A DNA stretch of 64,000 nt, taken from assembly GCA_963556255.1 (NCBI GenBank), contig OY744608.1, forward strand, positions 5,453,448 to 5,517,447. The letters are read 5' to 3'. This document shows positions 55,261 to 64,000 of this stretch, one piece after another. Position 1 is the first letter of the stretch. Every line of letters begins with the position of its first letter. The notes under the pieces are model-generated. The model did no database searches. It was given only the letters and a program-made list of their open reading frames with translations, and was not told the DNA's origin. The position numbers and the translations under genes were made by a program. The DNA is from Allolobophora icterica (lineage: Eukaryota; Annelida; Clitellata; Crassiclitellata; Lumbricidae).

Positions 55261-55735
55261 TACAAACAGCTATAGATAGGCATTTTGCAAAGGTACAGGT
55301 TGTTCAAAAGCCCAGAAACCTACACACATACATACGTACATACAAAAACAGACATACGCTTAGACAGACATGGAGGAGGAAGGAAGGGGGATGAAAGGGC
55401 GGGTGAGAGAGAGGTTGAGGAAGGGAGGAAAAGGGAGTACAGTAGGAGGACAGAGAAAGGTAAAGGAGGGGAGTATCGTCTAATGGCCGGCTCTCTCTGG
55501 CTCATTAGTTCTGCGCGCATTCACCTAACAGACGAATATGGGTGCGAGTGATTAATAGTTTGGGTTGCGTTGAGTGGATTTCTGCCCCAAGGGGTTTCGA
55601 GGTGGCTGACCGCGTAGAATGCCGTTTTATCACTCATGATGAAAACCAGCGTCGTTTCATACAAAACCAGGGTTTGTGTGAAGCGCGGCGGCTAGGCTCT
55701 AGGCAGACCGATTTAACGCTTATTATTAGTCATGT

Positions 55736-56035
55736 TTGGTGGGAGTGCTAGATTGTTTAGTGGTTAGCGCGCTGGACCGAGGCCTTCTATACCCGGGGTC
55801 CTCGGTTGGACTATCAAACCCCCGACCTTTCGTCGGGTTTCAAATGTCCACCCGTGCCCCTAGCCAACTCGGCTATGATGAATACATTGACCTACACTGT
55901 CGGTGGGAAAATGAGACGATGAGAGAGAGGCTCATATGCCGAGGCTAAGAAAATGAAGTCGCCAAAACTTCATACCCATGGCTGCCTCTCAAGCTAGCTC
56001 AAAGGACTGCTCTTTCTCTAATAGCCTGTTCCTTT
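55736..56035 (+). mobile_element. tRNA-derived SINE (family A)
   Basis: GGGAGTGCTAGATTGTTTAG, TGGTTAGCGCGCTGGACC, body CCCCTAGCCAACTCGGCTAT, GACCTACACTGTCGGTGGGA, AAGAAAATGAAGTCGCCAAA, tail GGCTGCCTCTCAAGCTAGCT. The B-box region is replaced by a short CCCCCGACCTTTCGTCGGG hairpin segment, so its Pol III promoter is probably damaged. Confidence 0.8.
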
Positions 56036-56074
56036 TAGGGTTTAGACTAAAGTCCGCCTCCGACGTTTTATCGT

Positions 56075-56810
56075 GGGGCCAGTCCCAAGTCTAGATGAAA
56101 GCAGAGGGCGACACTAATCTTTTCACCTCTTCAATAATTCCTAACCTGACTCATCTGATCCCCCACCTTCCAATCTTCCCCGACCTAAACGAAAACTCGT
56201 CTTAGCAACTACTCTTCCTCTCTCTGGTGTCACGAGCAGGCCCGGCTCAAGACATTTGGCGGCCCTGGGCAAATCGGCGAAATCGGCGGCCCTAGGCAAA
56301 CCGGTGTCGCTAAGCACAAAAAAGTTGATGACCTTTTTTAGTCATTTTACCTCTTTTTTACGAATAATAATTAAATCATTTTTGAAAAATGGAAAATTGG
56401 CGGCCCCTAAAAATCGGCGGCCCTGGGCGGCTGCCCAGTTGCCCAAATGGACGAACCGGGCCTGGTCACGAGCTACGTCCGTAGTAGCCAAAGTAGTCAA
56501 AGTTTTAAAGAGAAACCAACTCTTGAAATTATCTTTTATTTCCCGTTCTGTTCAAGTCTTCATCAACCGCCATTTTACACCATTCTAGACTGTCCCCCCT
56601 GCCCTCAGTATAGGCCTAATTCAAGTAAGTACGTACAACAATGACCCCAATGGCGTAATCCTGACATCTGGTAACTGGACTTGGATCTCCATTTGACATC
56701 TCTGGACAAACTTCCCTAACACGACGCAGTGCTCGTGAATAAGGTGGTGCCCTGAGCATAGTTTTCAAGTGGCGATTTAGAAATCTGTAGTTTACGATTA
56801 CGATCTTTGT
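56075..56810 (+). repeat. R2 then reverse R1 copy, interrupted by a MITE
   Basis: R2 at 56080-56125 (GGCCAGTCCCAAGTCTAGAT). The R1 complement begins at about 56130 (CTAACCTGACTCATCTGATC, CGACCTAAACGA, CTTAGCAACTACTC) and resumes after the MITE with ACACGACGCAGTGCTCGTGA (56719) and TTACGATTACGATC. It aligns with the complement of 25285-25580. Confidence 0.6.
56237..56464. mobile_element. 228-bp hAT-type MITE with 8-bp target duplication
   Basis: Flanked by GTCACGAG (56229-56236 and 56465-56472). Ends CAGGCCCGGCTC and right-end complement CAGGCCCGGTTC (11 of 12). Subterminal TCGGCGGCCCT repeats on both sides. No coding capacity. Inserted into an older R1 copy. Confidence 0.88.
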
Positions 56811-56947
56811 TAGGACACAGCGTCGTTAAACATCAACTAACTAAGTTTAAACTCGTTCAGTGAGCATGCCAGATTAAGCAGGACTCTGTTAGAGGCAGGG
56901 CCGGATGGAGTGTGTGCCTTCAGTTGGAAGCCCTGTATTCCGGCATT

Positions 56948-57070
<123 letters not shown>

Positions 57071-57084
57071 AAGGAGGCCTGTTT

Positions 57085-57175
57085 GGTTAGTTGCTGTTTA
57101 ATGACGCTATGTCATAACAAAGATGATTAGCGTCGCCCTCCTCCTTTGTCCAGACTGCGTACTGGCACCATAAGG
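57085..57175 (-). repeat. Dispersed repeat R2
   Basis: Complement of R2: TTAGTTGCTGTTTAATGACG, CATAACAAAGATGATTAGCG, TCGCCCTCCTCCTTTGTCCA. Another reversed copy at about 57540-57615. Confidence 0.65.
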
Positions 57176-57636
57176 CAGTTGCGGATTTTCAGGGAGGTCT
57201 AACTTTAGATTCTAGTATTTATATCTCCTTGGTCTGTTTAAACGGAGGTCGTCTGTTCGTGGCAAAGTGTTTGGGCAAAATCTGCCAATAAATATCGTCC
57301 CACTCGTCCGATGGGTTCTTGACTCGCCTACGTGCATAGAATTTGCTGAGGGACGAGTGAATGAGTCATTGCTGTTGGTCGCAGTGCTTGGGATTCGAAT
57401 GCTGGGCGCTGAGGGTTTCGTGAGCACTTCTCTGCAAACATTGTCAAACGCGAAGCGCACTTGTGTTGATCAGGCAATTAGTCATGCGTGAAGTGCGTTC
57501 GAGAGATGTCTTCCTAGTAGTAGACTTTTCAGTCTAAGGACACTGATAACAAAGATCATTAGCGTTGTCCGCCTCCGTCATCCAGGCTTGGGACTGGATG
57601 AAGGAGGAGGGCGACGCATGCAGGCGTACCTATACA

Positions 57637-58065
57637 TACATACATACATACATACATACATACATACATGCATACATACATACATACATACATACATACA
57701 TACATACATACATACATACATAGTACATACATACATACATACATACATACATACATACATACATACATACATACATACATGCTTACATACATACATACAT
57801 ACATACATAGTACATACATACATACATAAATACATACATCATACATTAATACATACATACATGCATACATACACACATATATATATACACATCCAAATAC
57901 ATACATATACACATAGATACACATACATACATACATACACACTTACACACATACATACACACTTATACACATACATACATATACACTTACACACATACAA
58001 ATACATACATACATGTATACATATGTATGCATGCATGCGTACATACATACATAGTACACACTTCC
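57637..58065 (+). repeat. (CATA)n tract
   Basis: Pure CATA runs to about 57840 with TGCATA/AGTACA interruptions, degenerate to 58065. Confidence 0.95.
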
Positions 58066-58630
58066 ATTTGAACATGCATACCTACACTCACCCCTTCCAG
58101 GGGTTCCGCCGTTTCTAGGATATTTTGGTAGATCTCTGGATTGCATTATGCAATCTTTACAAGCTGGCAACACAAACTGTCTGGTCTAAATATGCGGAAC
58201 ACATGGTATTGATGGAACCGTGGTACATGGACTGGTATCCTTTGTGAGAGCACCGTGGGAATGCTTCCCGTTTTCTATATATTATCCATAGGAAACTGGA
58301 GTAGGACGTGGAATTCCAGAATTCTACGGACATCGTGGTCTGATTTGTGTTTTGTCCGTCCGTGGAGACTGTCCGACTCCAGAAACTCTGGTTTTGATTT
58401 TCGATTCACTTCTGTTATGCGAGTGAAAGCAGTTTGAAACTTTTATAGTAACGGTCTGAATCTTTTTACTGTGGTTTCACATGAGGTTATGTTCAAAATG
58501 ACTTTAGCATTAGACACAAGCGGGACACAAAGTTACTAACTATAATTACAATTATTTAATTTTGAAATTACTTATAGATCTCATTTTTGCTCTACATCAT
58601 ATTGATTTCAGACAAGAGCGATTCCAGATT
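58066..58630. other. No feature recognised
   Basis: A 60-codon open frame at 58255-58437 has no recognisable similarity. An R5-like tail fragment (GCATTAGACACAAGCG, TTACTAACTATAATTACAAT) lies at about 58508-58555. Confidence 0.4.
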
Positions 58631-58634
58631 TGGC

Positions 58635-58661
58635 AGCAGATGCCACCCTCTGGCATCTGCT
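58635..58661. repeat. 11-bp perfect hairpin
   Basis: AGCAGATGCCA (58635-58645) and TGGCATCTGCT (58651-58661) around the loop CCCTC. Confidence 0.85.
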
Positions 58662-58870
58662 CAGAAGCTTTCAAAAGCAAACACTTGAAACTGAATCCAT
58701 TGTTTAAATCTTGAGATAGTATCTCACGCTCAAATCTTGAAATTGTATCCATTGTATAACTCGCTGATGATTGACAATATTAAGCAACTGTGATGGCTCG
58801 CTGCTACTACTACTGATGGCCTATAAATTGTGTTTTTGCAAATATAATTACATTACTGTTATTATTATTA

Positions 58871-59130
58871 ACTAGTGTATTTGCCCGTCATAATTATGAC
58901 GGCAGTGTTTATCGTTGGTTAAAATGCTCTGATCGCCGTCGTCAAGACGACAGTACTGACGTCACAAACGACTTCTGTTCCACAATATATTATGACGTCA
59001 TATTATAGGCCTATATGTATCGTTGGTTATCGCCGTCGTCAAGACCCCCGTCGTCAAGACAACCGGTTTATGTTTCACAATAGAACAGAAGCCGTTTGTG
59101 ACGTAGCGTTTATCGACAGACGGACACTAT
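58871..59130. repeat. Short-palindrome cluster with CRE motifs, possible MITE relic
   Basis: CCGTCATAATTATGACGG is a perfect 18-bp palindrome. TATGACGTCATA (near 58995) and CTGACGTCAC (near 58960) contain consensus CRE. ATCGCCGTCGTCAAGAC occurs twice, at about 58932 and 59030. Motifs near the left (GTTTATCGTTGG) and right (GTTTATCGACAG) edges are similar but in direct orientation. No target duplication found. Confidence 0.5.
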
Positions 59131-59159
59131 AAAAATTATGGATATTATATGTATAGATA

Positions 59160-59335
59160 TTTCGTATATGTTAAGCGCTACCGCCTAAACACCAAGCGTC
59201 AATCGATGCTGCTGAGCAATTTTGTGAGTGAAGGAATCCTCAAGATCCCTACATATTAACCGTCTCAGGGGAGTAGGAGGGGATCGAACTTGTGCTCTCC
59301 GCGTTACAAGTCGAGCGCTCTAACCAATCGGCAAT
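59160..59335 (-). mobile_element. tRNA-derived SINE (family B)
   Basis: Minus strand: GCCGATTGGTTAGAGCGCTC (A-box), GACTTGTAACGCGGAGAG, CAAGTTCGATCCCCTCC (B-box GTTCGATCC), then TTGAGGATTCCTTCACTCAC, AATTGCTCAGCAGC. The best-preserved tRNA head of this family in the window. Confidence 0.8.
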
Positions 59336-59597
59336 ATTTAAATATTTTGCTTCACTCGTATTAAAAAAAATCGGGCATAAAAATTGCAACCAAATCACTT
59401 TACAACTAACATGGATTTGTTTGCTGTCATCAGATTTCTACAGCTGCAGGCTCTGTGCAATTTTTATACACGTGATTCCTTAAGATATTATGTTCAGTCA
59501 ATAAATTGTTTCAGAAACAAAAAATTTACGGTGACTTCTTAGAAGAAAGAGACAACTCGCTCCACACCTCTTAAAGTCCATCCACATACCATGCCCT

Positions 59598-59935
59598 GAA
59601 CAAAGAAGAAGAGCAGTCCCTTAGGCTAGCCCTGAAGAAGTTATTGCAATCCAGCTAGTTATATGGTTATATATAGTTATTATAGCCAAATGTTGTTGCT
59701 GCCAAAATATTATTTATAAAAAAAATTGTCGACCCACTTGCCAGAGCTTCACGACCCACTTTTGGGTCGCGACCTACAGTTTTGGAAACTCTGGGCTAGG
59801 GGGCGCAAGTGGAACAGAAATCTCGAAGCAAACATCTGCCCTGGTGGGGGATTTGAACCCCTGACCTGTGGAATGACAGTCCAGCATTCTAGCCACTAGA
59901 CTATATAGGCCCCTATAGCACACCTCAAGAATTGC
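59598..59935 (-). mobile_element. SINE (family A), split by another element
   Basis: Minus-strand head (59935-59790): TAGTCTAGTGGCTAGAATGC, CAGGGGTTCAAATCCCCCAC, GCGCCCCCTAGCC. The tail AGGGCTAGCCTAAGGGACTG lies at 59645-59598. The SINE middle is missing. Between the halves the minus strand starts CAGAGTTTCCAAAACTGTAG, GTCGCGACCCAAAAGTGGGT, typical of one end of a hAT-type MITE. Its other end was not found, so that insert is probably deleted on one side. Confidence 0.65.
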
Positions 59936-60154
59936 AATATTTATGAACAGCATAGTATTTAACTTGCATGCCACTCCGGCTGACAGTTCCCATCGTGAAG
60001 CACCCTCGAAGTACGTCGCTACAGAGGATGCCATGTCAAGTGTCTTTTTTTATTGCAAATAGAATTCATGAGTGATGTCATCGTTTGTCATTAGACATGT
60101 TTTTGTTGTTAAACTGAGATAACCCCTTTTGTTACGGTAAGATTGAGTGTGGTG

Positions 60155-60860
60155 GGGTGGATGATAGTCTAATGTTGAGCTTAGGGGCCATCCATATATT
60201 ACGTACACAAAAATCCGGGGAAAATTGGACCCCCCTGTTCGCAAGCGTACTTTCTTCACCACCACCCCCCCTGCGTACGTACGCTTGACGCATACCCCCC
60301 CCCCGAAGACCAGCTGCAGAAAGTGTCTCGACAGCCCGACTGTCTGCACTTTAGGCCAGATTGAATGATGAGTGAAGGGCCAATATAGACAACTTATAGG
60401 TGTCTCGTTCACAGCACAGAATAACTGCACATGGCTTTTATATAATGTAATAAAATGCCATCGGAAGACTATAGGACAATACAGAGTTACAAATAGGCTA
60501 ATGTGGACGTCATTATTAGAAATTTATTTTGTGTACGTACACATTTTGTCTCCCCCCTCTCCCCCCCCGTTCGCACCCGTACGCAAAATCGCCAAAATGC
60601 GACCCCCCTAATTGCGTACGTAATATGTGGATGGCCCCTTACCGGATTTTCACTTGAAAGGTCGGGGGTTCGAAACTCTACGTAACGGAAAGTTTACGAG
60701 ATTTCTGCTCAGCTGTAACGAGTATACACTGTTGGTGGGAAGATTAGACGGTAAGGTAGAGGTCAGACCACCCGCCTGCTTATGGGTGTGGGGGAAAAAA
60801 TTAAAATACACTGCATACTCATGGGGGCTAGCCTAGGGGACTGCTCTTCTTCTTCTAAGT
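60155..60860 (+). mobile_element. SINE (family A), split by a PIF/Harbinger-type MITE
   Basis: The head GATAGTCTAATGTTGAGCTTA ends at 60183 and continues at 60642 with CCGGATTTTCACTTGAAAGG, TCGGGGGTTCGAAACTC (B-box GGTTCGAAAC), GTATACACTGTTGGTGGGAA, GGCTAGCCTAGGGGACTGCT. Removing the MITE and one TTA rejoins the tRNA-like head in register with the copy at 24735. Confidence 0.8.
60184..60638. mobile_element. 455-bp PIF/Harbinger-type MITE with TTA duplication
   Basis: TTA on both sides (60181-60183 and 60639-60641). 27-bp inverted ends differing at two positions, starting GGGGCCATCCA and containing ATATTACGTAC. Sub-ends rich in CCCCCC and CGTACG. The target length and sequence (TWA) fit PIF/Harbinger. 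There is no transposase. The empty site is provided by the SINE it interrupts. Confidence 0.85.
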
Positions 60861-61069
60861 GTGGGTTTGTATTTCACAGTGACCATTCATTATCGCCTGC
60901 TTTTGGGCATTGACCAAGTCTGGATATCAATGAACGTCTGTCTTTATTAGGGGCCCAGGACCACTGTGTATAGGAGCCCATGTTTGTGGCTATACAAGAT
61001 CTTCTCTATACATTAAGCATCTCCAGTATATACATGCGCCTTTCTTTAATAATTGAAACAGTTGAGAGT

Positions 61070-61140
61070 TCGTTTTGTATGTATGTATGCATGCGTGTTT
61101 GTATGTGTGTGTATATGTATTCATGTATGTATATATGTAT
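61070..61140 (+). repeat. Short TATG/GTGT tract
   Basis: TATGTATGTATGCATGCGTG and TATGTGTGTGTATATGTATT. Confidence 0.85.
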
Positions 61141-61275
61141 GGAGCAGGCCTACGCGCTGATTGTACATGCTCAAAATTGCATGGTCCGACTTATATTAAC
61201 CTATAATTTACTTTGCTCATCACTGAAGAAAATTTTGATCTAGTTTTAGTCCTCTGTGATATTGCTAATCATTGA

Positions 61276-64000
61276 AAGTCGCTGTCGTGTTGTTGTGTAC
61301 ACGGTCACTGTTGGCCGCAGTGTATGCCCAACAACAGGTTACGAACCTGTTGTCTATGCTTGCATAATTTGCATAATTTAAACGAACTATCAAAGACTAT
61401 TACTTGCGTAGAGTGTAAGAATGAATGCCACTTCAAGTGTTATACGGAGGAATGCAAATCATGTGCACCTATGGAAACCTGGTTGTGTGAAAGCTGTTTA
61501 ATTGATCTGTTTCCATTCAACTGTATCCTAAGCAATAACGATTTCCTGGCAACTGTATGTGACAATAGCATAAACTCTGATTATCTTATTGAACTAGGTG
61601 AGGGACCAATGTTGGATGTATTTACTGATGACTCTGATGACCATCCTCTCTTAAATAATAGTGATATAAATCCTGACTCTAACCTCTATGCAGGTCTAAC
61701 TTGGGATAGTCCTTACTGTACACCTGACTCTATGACAGTGAATCTAAAGGCCGTCTCTCACTTCGATGTCATGCACCTGAATTGTAGAAGTATATTGAAC
61801 AAGTTAACGGACATTGAGGACTTATTGGTGCGGCTCCCTGTCTCTGTGTTAGCTCTCACGGAGACCTGGCTCGACGCTGACTTGACCGAACAAATAAGCA
61901 TACCTGGTTATCACTTTGTCCACAGGTCGAGAGCTACCGGCGGAGGCGGTGGGGTTGGGTTGCTAATAAGGGAGGGCATTTCTTTTCAAGTACTGGACAT
62001 GGCATCGTACAATCCTGCTCCCAAAACTTTTGAAGGACTGTTTATTAATGTTTTGTTTAAGAAAGGTACATGTTTATTGGCAACCATTTATAGATCCCCC
62101 GGTGCTAACCTTGAGGAATTTTGCGATGAATTTGAGCTCATATTATCTAAAGTAGCACATAAGAATAAGCAAATAATTATTATGGGTGATTTCAACATTG
62201 ATTTACTTCGCGCAGAGAATCACTTTGGAACTAGTTTGTTTTTGGATGGACTATCCACTCATAATCTATTACCCACGATAACAAGGCCCACAAGAATTAC
62301 TGCTCACTCGTCAACACTGATCGATAATATATTTACAAATGCATGGTCTAATATTATTCAATCTAAGGTTATTATCTCTGACATATCCGACCATTTCCCG
62401 GTCTTAGCCAGTTTTGACCTAGAAATGCATAATTGCAAGAATACTCCACAGAGGGACGGTCGGCTAATTAACGAGGAGAGAAAAAAGATCTTCCATGCTA
62501 GTCTATCTGAAACCGATTGGAACCCAGTACTGGAGGCCTGCCATAGCGAAAATGCAAATTTGGCATACGATTTGTTTATAACAAAATATAAAAATAGTTA
62601 TAACGAAGCATTTCCTTATATCCCGTGCAAGAATAAAAGTAAAATCATGCTTAAACACCCTTGGATGACACGAGGGCTTCTCAAGTCAAGAGGGAAAAAG
62701 GCTCGCCTATATCTGAGTTATATAAAAAACCCTACCCCTGCAAATAAAACCAAATTCACGACTTATAGGAATAAATTTAAAACTATTAGAAATAATGCGG
62801 AAAAGAGCTACTATTTGGCTGAGTTCACAAAGCATAGTAGTAATTTAAAAAAAACATGGAATCTCATCCGCTCAATTATAAAAATGGGTGAGCAGGACTC
62901 AACAATAGAATCGCTCAAAATTGGTGGCATTGAGAGTGAGGATCCTCAAATTATGGCGAGTGCATTAAACAACTACTTCTCCAGCATCGCCCAATTGTTA
63001 GCTGAGCAAGTTCCAAAATCCAAATTCTCCTTCACAGACTACTTAAATCCACCCATGCCTTGCTCCTTTGGATTAATCCCTACCTCCCCAGAGGAACTTC
63101 TGAACCTGAGCACTACTATTCATACCACCCACAGTAAGGGGGCTGATGATATCGACCCCTGTATAGCTGCTCCTAGCTTATCTCTTATTGCTCCTATGTT
63201 GGCAGAAGTTATTAACTGCTCTCTAAATACTGGGGTAGTACCCCAAGCAATAAAAATTGCAAAGGTGATTCCCATTTATAAAAAAGGAAATAGGAACGAC
63301 ATTACCAACTATAGACCCATTTCTATCCTCCCCTATTTTGCTAAATACTATGAAAAAATAATGACTGATAGGCTCACAAAATACGTTGAAAAATCCCACA
63401 TTATATTTCACTCTCAGCACGGCTTCCAATCGGGTCATTCACCATCTTTGGCATTACTCAATATGTATGACAAAATTTCGGATTCTTTCGAAAAGAATGA
63501 CTACTCCATAGGTATCTTTCTTGATTTAGCAAAAGCTTTCGATACCGTGAGTCATGATATACTCCTACAAAAGCTGTCTTCTTACGGTATCCGAGGCGTC
63601 CAATTAGCATGGTTCACTAGCTATCTAGAAAATCGCCATCAATATGTTCTATGCAATGGCTCACAGTCTGACCTAAGAAAAGTAAAATTTGGGGTCCCAC
63701 AAGGTTCGAATTTAGGTCCTTTACTCTTTCTCCTCTACATAAACGATCTCCCCAATGCATCTCCTGTTCTGTCATTTATCTTATTTGCAGACGACACCAA
63801 CGTCTTTTATTCTAATAAATCTTATCATACATTAATTCAGATTGTGAATGCTGAACTAGAATCGATAGCTGAATGGTTCTCTGCCAATAAACTCTCCTTA
63901 AATTTAGAAAAAACTGCTTTTATTCTCTTCAAGTCACATAGGAAATTGTGTCCCTCTGATATCTCTCTGAGGCTTTCCATAAGTAGTACTATTATTACTC
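61276..64000 (+). mobile_element. LINE (non-LTR retrotransposon), 5' end to RT, runs off the window
   Basis: The frame is open from 61276; the first ATG is at 61324. The 5' boundary of the element is uncertain because no direct repeat can be tested without its 3' end. Domain order PHD finger, apurinic-type endonuclease and reverse transcriptase places it in the CR1/Jockey/L2-like group. It belongs to a different family from the ACTT-tailed LINE relics elsewhere in the window (FADD here against YADD there). Confidence 0.9.
61324..64000 (+). CDS. LINE ORF2-type protein: PHD finger, endonuclease, reverse transcriptase (partial at 3')
   Basis: 892 codons from ATG at 61324 to the window edge with no stop. 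Residues 9-58 form a C4HC3 PHD finger: C9, C12, C28, C31, H36, C39, C55, C58, with W53 two before C55. An acidic linker follows. Endonuclease (about 147-365): MHLNCRSI (N153), LTETWLD (E180), MGDFNID (D289, N291), SDISDHFPV (S355, D356, H357), i.e. all catalytic motifs. Reverse transcriptase (about 590 onward): KVIPIYKKGNRNDITNYRPI, HGFQSGHSP, FLDLAKAFD (D734), FGVPQGSNLGP, LFADDTNVF (D823, D824). The protein nicks target DNA and copies its RNA at the break. Intact motifs suggest a recently active copy. Confidence 0.94.
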   Translation, partial: MPNNRLRTCCLCLHNLHNLNELSKTITCVECKNECHFKCYTEECKSCAPMETWLCESCLIDLFPFNCILSNNDFLATVCDNSINSDYLIELGEGPMLDVFTDDSDDHPLLNNSDINPDSNLYAGLTWDSPYCTPDSMTVNLKAVSHFDVMHLNCRSILNKLTDIEDLLVRLPVSVLALTETWLDADLTEQISIPGYHFVHRSRATGGGGGVGLLIREGISFQVLDMASYNPAPKTFEGLFINVLFKKGTCLLATIYRSPGANLEEFCDEFELILSKVAHKNKQIIIMGDFNIDLLRAENHFGTSLFLDGLSTHNLLPTITRPTRITAHSSTLIDNIFTNAWSNIIQSKVIISDISDHFPVLASFDLEMHNCKNTPQRDGRLINEERKKIFHASLSETDWNPVLEACHSENANLAYDLFITKYKNSYNEAFPYIPCKNKSKIMLKHPWMTRGLLKSRGKKARLYLSYIKNPTPANKTKFTTYRNKFKTIRNNAEKSYYLAEFTKHSSNLKKTWNLIRSIIKMGEQDSTIESLKIGGIESEDPQIMASALNNYFSSIAQLLAEQVPKSKFSFTDYLNPPMPCSFGLIPTSPEELLNLSTTIHTTHSKGADDIDPCIAAPSLSLIAPMLAEVINCSLNTGVVPQAIKIAKVIPIYKKGNRNDITNYRPISILPYFAKYYEKIMTDRLTKYVEKSHIIFHSQHGFQSGHSPSLALLNMYDKISDSFEKNDYSIGIFLDLAKAFDTVSHDILLQKLSSYGIRGVQLAWFTSYLENRHQYVLCNGSQSDLRKVKFGVPQGSNLGPLLFLLYINDLPNASPVLSFILFADDTNVFYSNKSYHTLIQIVNAELESIAEWFSANKLSLNLEKTAFILFKSHRKLCPSDISLRLSISSTIIT

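Overview
This is a eukaryotic (animal) genomic window, very probably from a marine invertebrate. It has spliced coding exons with GT/AG junctions, AATAAA-type signals, tRNA-derived SINEs, LINEs, hAT, PIF/Harbinger and piggyBac elements, and a heavy load of microsatellites. There are no operons or bacterial signals. I cannot name the species or phylum from sequence alone. One host gene was identified with confidence: the 3' part of a TEAD/scalloped transcription factor, on the + strand from about 6.9 to 18.5 kb. || TEAD region (6.9-18.5 kb). Six exons encode a serine-rich linker and the YAP-binding domain: 6898-7156, 7759-7824, 13019-13126, 15255-15336, 17073-17225 and 18371-18478 with its stop codon. 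Exon phases join correctly. One short exon (about 20 codons) between 13126 and 15255 is not visible and probably lies in the 200-N gap at 14311-14510. The 13019-13126 exon carries one extra base in a GGG run, which shifts the frame in the middle of a highly conserved motif. The DNA-binding TEA domain would lie upstream of the window. Its introns hold a 30-bp minisatellite and an array of about 12 units of about 70 bp, most carrying TTACGTCA. || Repeat-rich remainder. At 8.2-11.2 kb a three-copy tandem duplication has been invaded by a hAT MITE and a LINE. From 19 to 30 kb there are SINEs, MITEs and several minisatellites, plus one stretch that looks promoter-like. From 30304 to 40131 there is a near-perfect inverted repeat with arms of about 4.9 kb and a 101-bp centre. 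Its arms consist of concentric tandem arrays (33 bp, CA, about 45 bp, about 130 bp, 15 bp). This is either a fold-back element or hairpin locus, or an assembly fold-back artefact. From 45613 to 48451 there is a complete piggyBac transposon with an intact 594-residue transposase, perfect 14-bp ends and TTAA on both sides. From 48.5 to 60 kb the DNA is a mosaic of degenerate dispersed repeats and nested MITEs. From 61324 to the window edge there is an uninterrupted LINE reading frame with an N-terminal PHD finger, an endonuclease and a reverse transcriptase. It has no stop codon in the window. || At least five hAT-type non-autonomous elements can be delimited to the base by 8-bp target duplications, and one PIF/Harbinger-type element by a TTA duplication inside a SINE. 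Most remaining open frames are translations of microsatellites or minisatellites and are not annotated as genes.
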